The translations under genes and the position numbers were made by a program. 64,000 bases of DNA from Kordiimonas pumila (GTDB lineage: Bacteria > Pseudomonadota > Alphaproteobacteria > Sphingomonadales > Kordiimonadaceae): the NCBI RefSeq assembly GCF_015240255.1, contig NZ_CP061205.1, positions 3,396,501 to 3,460,500 of the forward strand, read 5' to 3'. This document shows, piece after piece, positions 62,865-64,000 of the stretch; position 1 is the stretch's first letter; each line of letters begins with the position of its first letter. The notes beneath the pieces were generated by a model, which saw nothing but the letters and a program-made list of their open reading frames with translations, was not told the DNA's origin and did not search any database.

Positions 62865-64000
62865 GGGCTTTCTCCCCTACTTTTGTCTTCATAGGCACAG
62901 CGTCACCCTTAACCGTTTTAATCAGGTTATAAGCCATGATCAGCCCGCCTGTGAGGAACAGAATGCCCCCAAGCGCCCTAATGAGATAGAAGGGATGCAT
63001 GGCCATAACAGTTTCAACAAAGCTATATTGCAGGAAGCCAAGTTCATCATAAGAACGCCACATCAGACCCTGCATAATACCGGACACCCACATGGCGGCA
63101 ATATAAAGAACAATACCAATCGTTGCGATCCACAGATGCATATTTACAAGGCGCATGGAATAGAGGCGCTGTTTTTTCCACAGCACTGGCACCATATGGT
63201 ACACAGCCCCAAAGGTAATGAACGCCACCCAGCCAAGCGCACCAGAATGTACGTGACCAATGGTCCAGTCAGTATAATGAGAAAGCGCATTCACTGTCTT
63301 GATAGACATTAAGGGGCCTTCAAACGTGCTCATACCGTAGAATGCGAGGGATATAATCATGAACCTGAGAACCGGGTCTTCGCGCAGTTTATGCCACGCA
63401 CCAGACAGGGTCATCATACCGTTGATCATACCACCCCAAGACGGCATCCACAGCATGATAGAGAAGGTTGCCCCAAGGGTCTGCGCCCAATCAGGCAAGC
63501 TGGTATAATGCAAATGGTGTGGCCCCGCCCAAATATAGATGAAAATCAGGCCCCAAAAATGGAGGATAGACAGCCGGTAACTGTAAACAGGCCGCTCTGC
63601 CCGCTTTGGTACGAAATAATACATAATGCCCAAAAAGCCCGCTGTCAGGAAAAAGCCCACAGCGTTATGGCCGTACCACCACTGAATAAGGGCAGACTGA
63701 ACACCGCCCCACACAGGGTAGCTTTTAGCCCCTGTCAGGGACACCGGCACAGAAATATTATTCACGAGGTGTAGAACAGCAACCGTGACAATAAAGGCGA
63801 GGAAGAACCAGTTACCCACATAAATATGGGGTTCCCTGCGGTTCTTTAGCGTCATCAGAAAAACAATCAGATACGCCACCCACACAAAAGTGAGCCAAAG
63901 GTCTGCGTACCATTCAGGCTCGGCATACTCTTTTGCCTGCGTTACCCCTGTTACATAGCCTAGTGCCGCCAAAACGATGAAAAGCTGGTAACCCCAAAAA
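62857..64000 (-). CDS. ccoN: cbb3 cytochrome c oxidase subunit I, 3' part
   Basis: The frame is open to the right edge, so about 381 C-terminal residues are present; the N-terminus lies outside. '[21 protein letters not shown]' and '[20 protein letters not shown]' carry copper-B ligands, and '[12 protein letters not shown]' the heme ligands. The catalytic subunit reduces oxygen with high affinity and pumps protons. It heads the operon, so its promoter is outside this window. Confidence 0.95.
   Translation of the reverse strand, partial: FWGYQLFIVLAALGYVTGVTQAKEYAEPEWYADLWLTFVWVAYLIVFLMTLKNRREPHIYVGNWFFLAFIVTVAVLHLVNNISVPVSLTGAKSYPVWGGVQSALIQWWYGHNAVGFFLTAGFLGIMYYFVPKRAERPVYSYRLSILHFWGLIFIYIWAGPHHLHYTSLPDWAQTLGATFSIMLWMPSWGGMINGMMTLSGAWHKLREDPVLRFMIISLAFYGMSTFEGPLMSIKTVNALSHYTDWTIGHVHSGALGWVAFITFGAVYHMVPVLWKKQRLYSMRLVNMHLWIATIGIVLYIAAMWVSGIMQGLMWRSYDELGFLQYSFVETVMAMHPFYLIRALGGILFLTGGLIMAYNLIKTVKGDAVPMKTKVGEKAHA

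Overview
This 64 kb window looks chromosomal and comes from a Gram-negative, aerobic to microaerobic bacterium. The gene families point to an alphaproteobacterium: a cbb3 oxidase cluster in the order ccoNOQP-GHIS, an oxygen-independent coproporphyrinogen oxidase, glutaryl-CoA dehydrogenase with a class III CoA-transferase, TorF- and OmpW-type outer-membrane proteins, TonB-dependent receptors, and a type II secretion operon ending in gspN. The order cannot be fixed from sequence alone; Kordiimonadales or Caulobacterales-like is a guess. I see no rRNA, tRNA, CRISPR array, transposase or phage gene.

Layout. 1-6.5 kb: end of an isoprenylcysteine-methyltransferase-like gene, ubiD, then a small accessory islet (VapBC-type toxin-antitoxin, a relic second copy of the ubiD 3' end, an AT-rich DUF2971 gene, palindromic repeats), a His-rich secreted peptide, pmbA/tldE and an inositol-monophosphatase-family gene. 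6.5-17.9 kb: TorF-like porin, M23 peptidase, xseA, purD, a two-gene RND pump, gamma-glutamyltransferase, a YHS protein. 18-23.3 kb: glutaryl-CoA module with a divergent LysR regulator, an esterase behind a promoter embedded in a 36-bp perfect palindrome, a TRIC-family channel. 23.4-29.7 kb: a B12 riboswitch followed by btuB-F-C-D-cobQ. 29.8-34.2 kb: a divergent MerR/tpm pair with a MerR-type 19-bp-spaced promoter, a 2OG-Fe(II) oxygenase, a periplasmic binding protein, Lrp/AsnC divergent from a stand-alone ACT-domain protein, and cytochrome c. 34.3-51.8 kb: complete type II secretion operon (gspC-D-E-F-G-I-J-K-L-M-N, no gspH seen) plus a trailing lipoprotein. Upstream of it lie a TonB-dependent receptor, a large internally duplicated lipoprotein and the prepilin peptidase (GspO-like). 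51.9-64 kb: small secreted proteins, an FNR-type regulator with an unusual C-terminal cysteine cluster, hemN, ompW and the cbb3 cluster, running off the right edge inside ccoN.

How it fits together. The right end reads as a low-oxygen regulon. A Crp/Fnr regulator with an FNR-type recognition helix (E-T-F-S-R) sits beside hemN and ompW, and each of these has a good FNR box about 66 bp before its start codon. The cbb3 oxidase and its assembly genes follow. The middle reads as an export and uptake system: T2SS, its prepilin peptidase, a candidate surface lipoprotein substrate and a TonB receptor. The B12 cluster is a uptake operon with one late biosynthetic or salvage enzyme under riboswitch control. 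Starts given here were often moved inward from the longest possible frame where a ribosome-binding site or signal peptide decided the matter.
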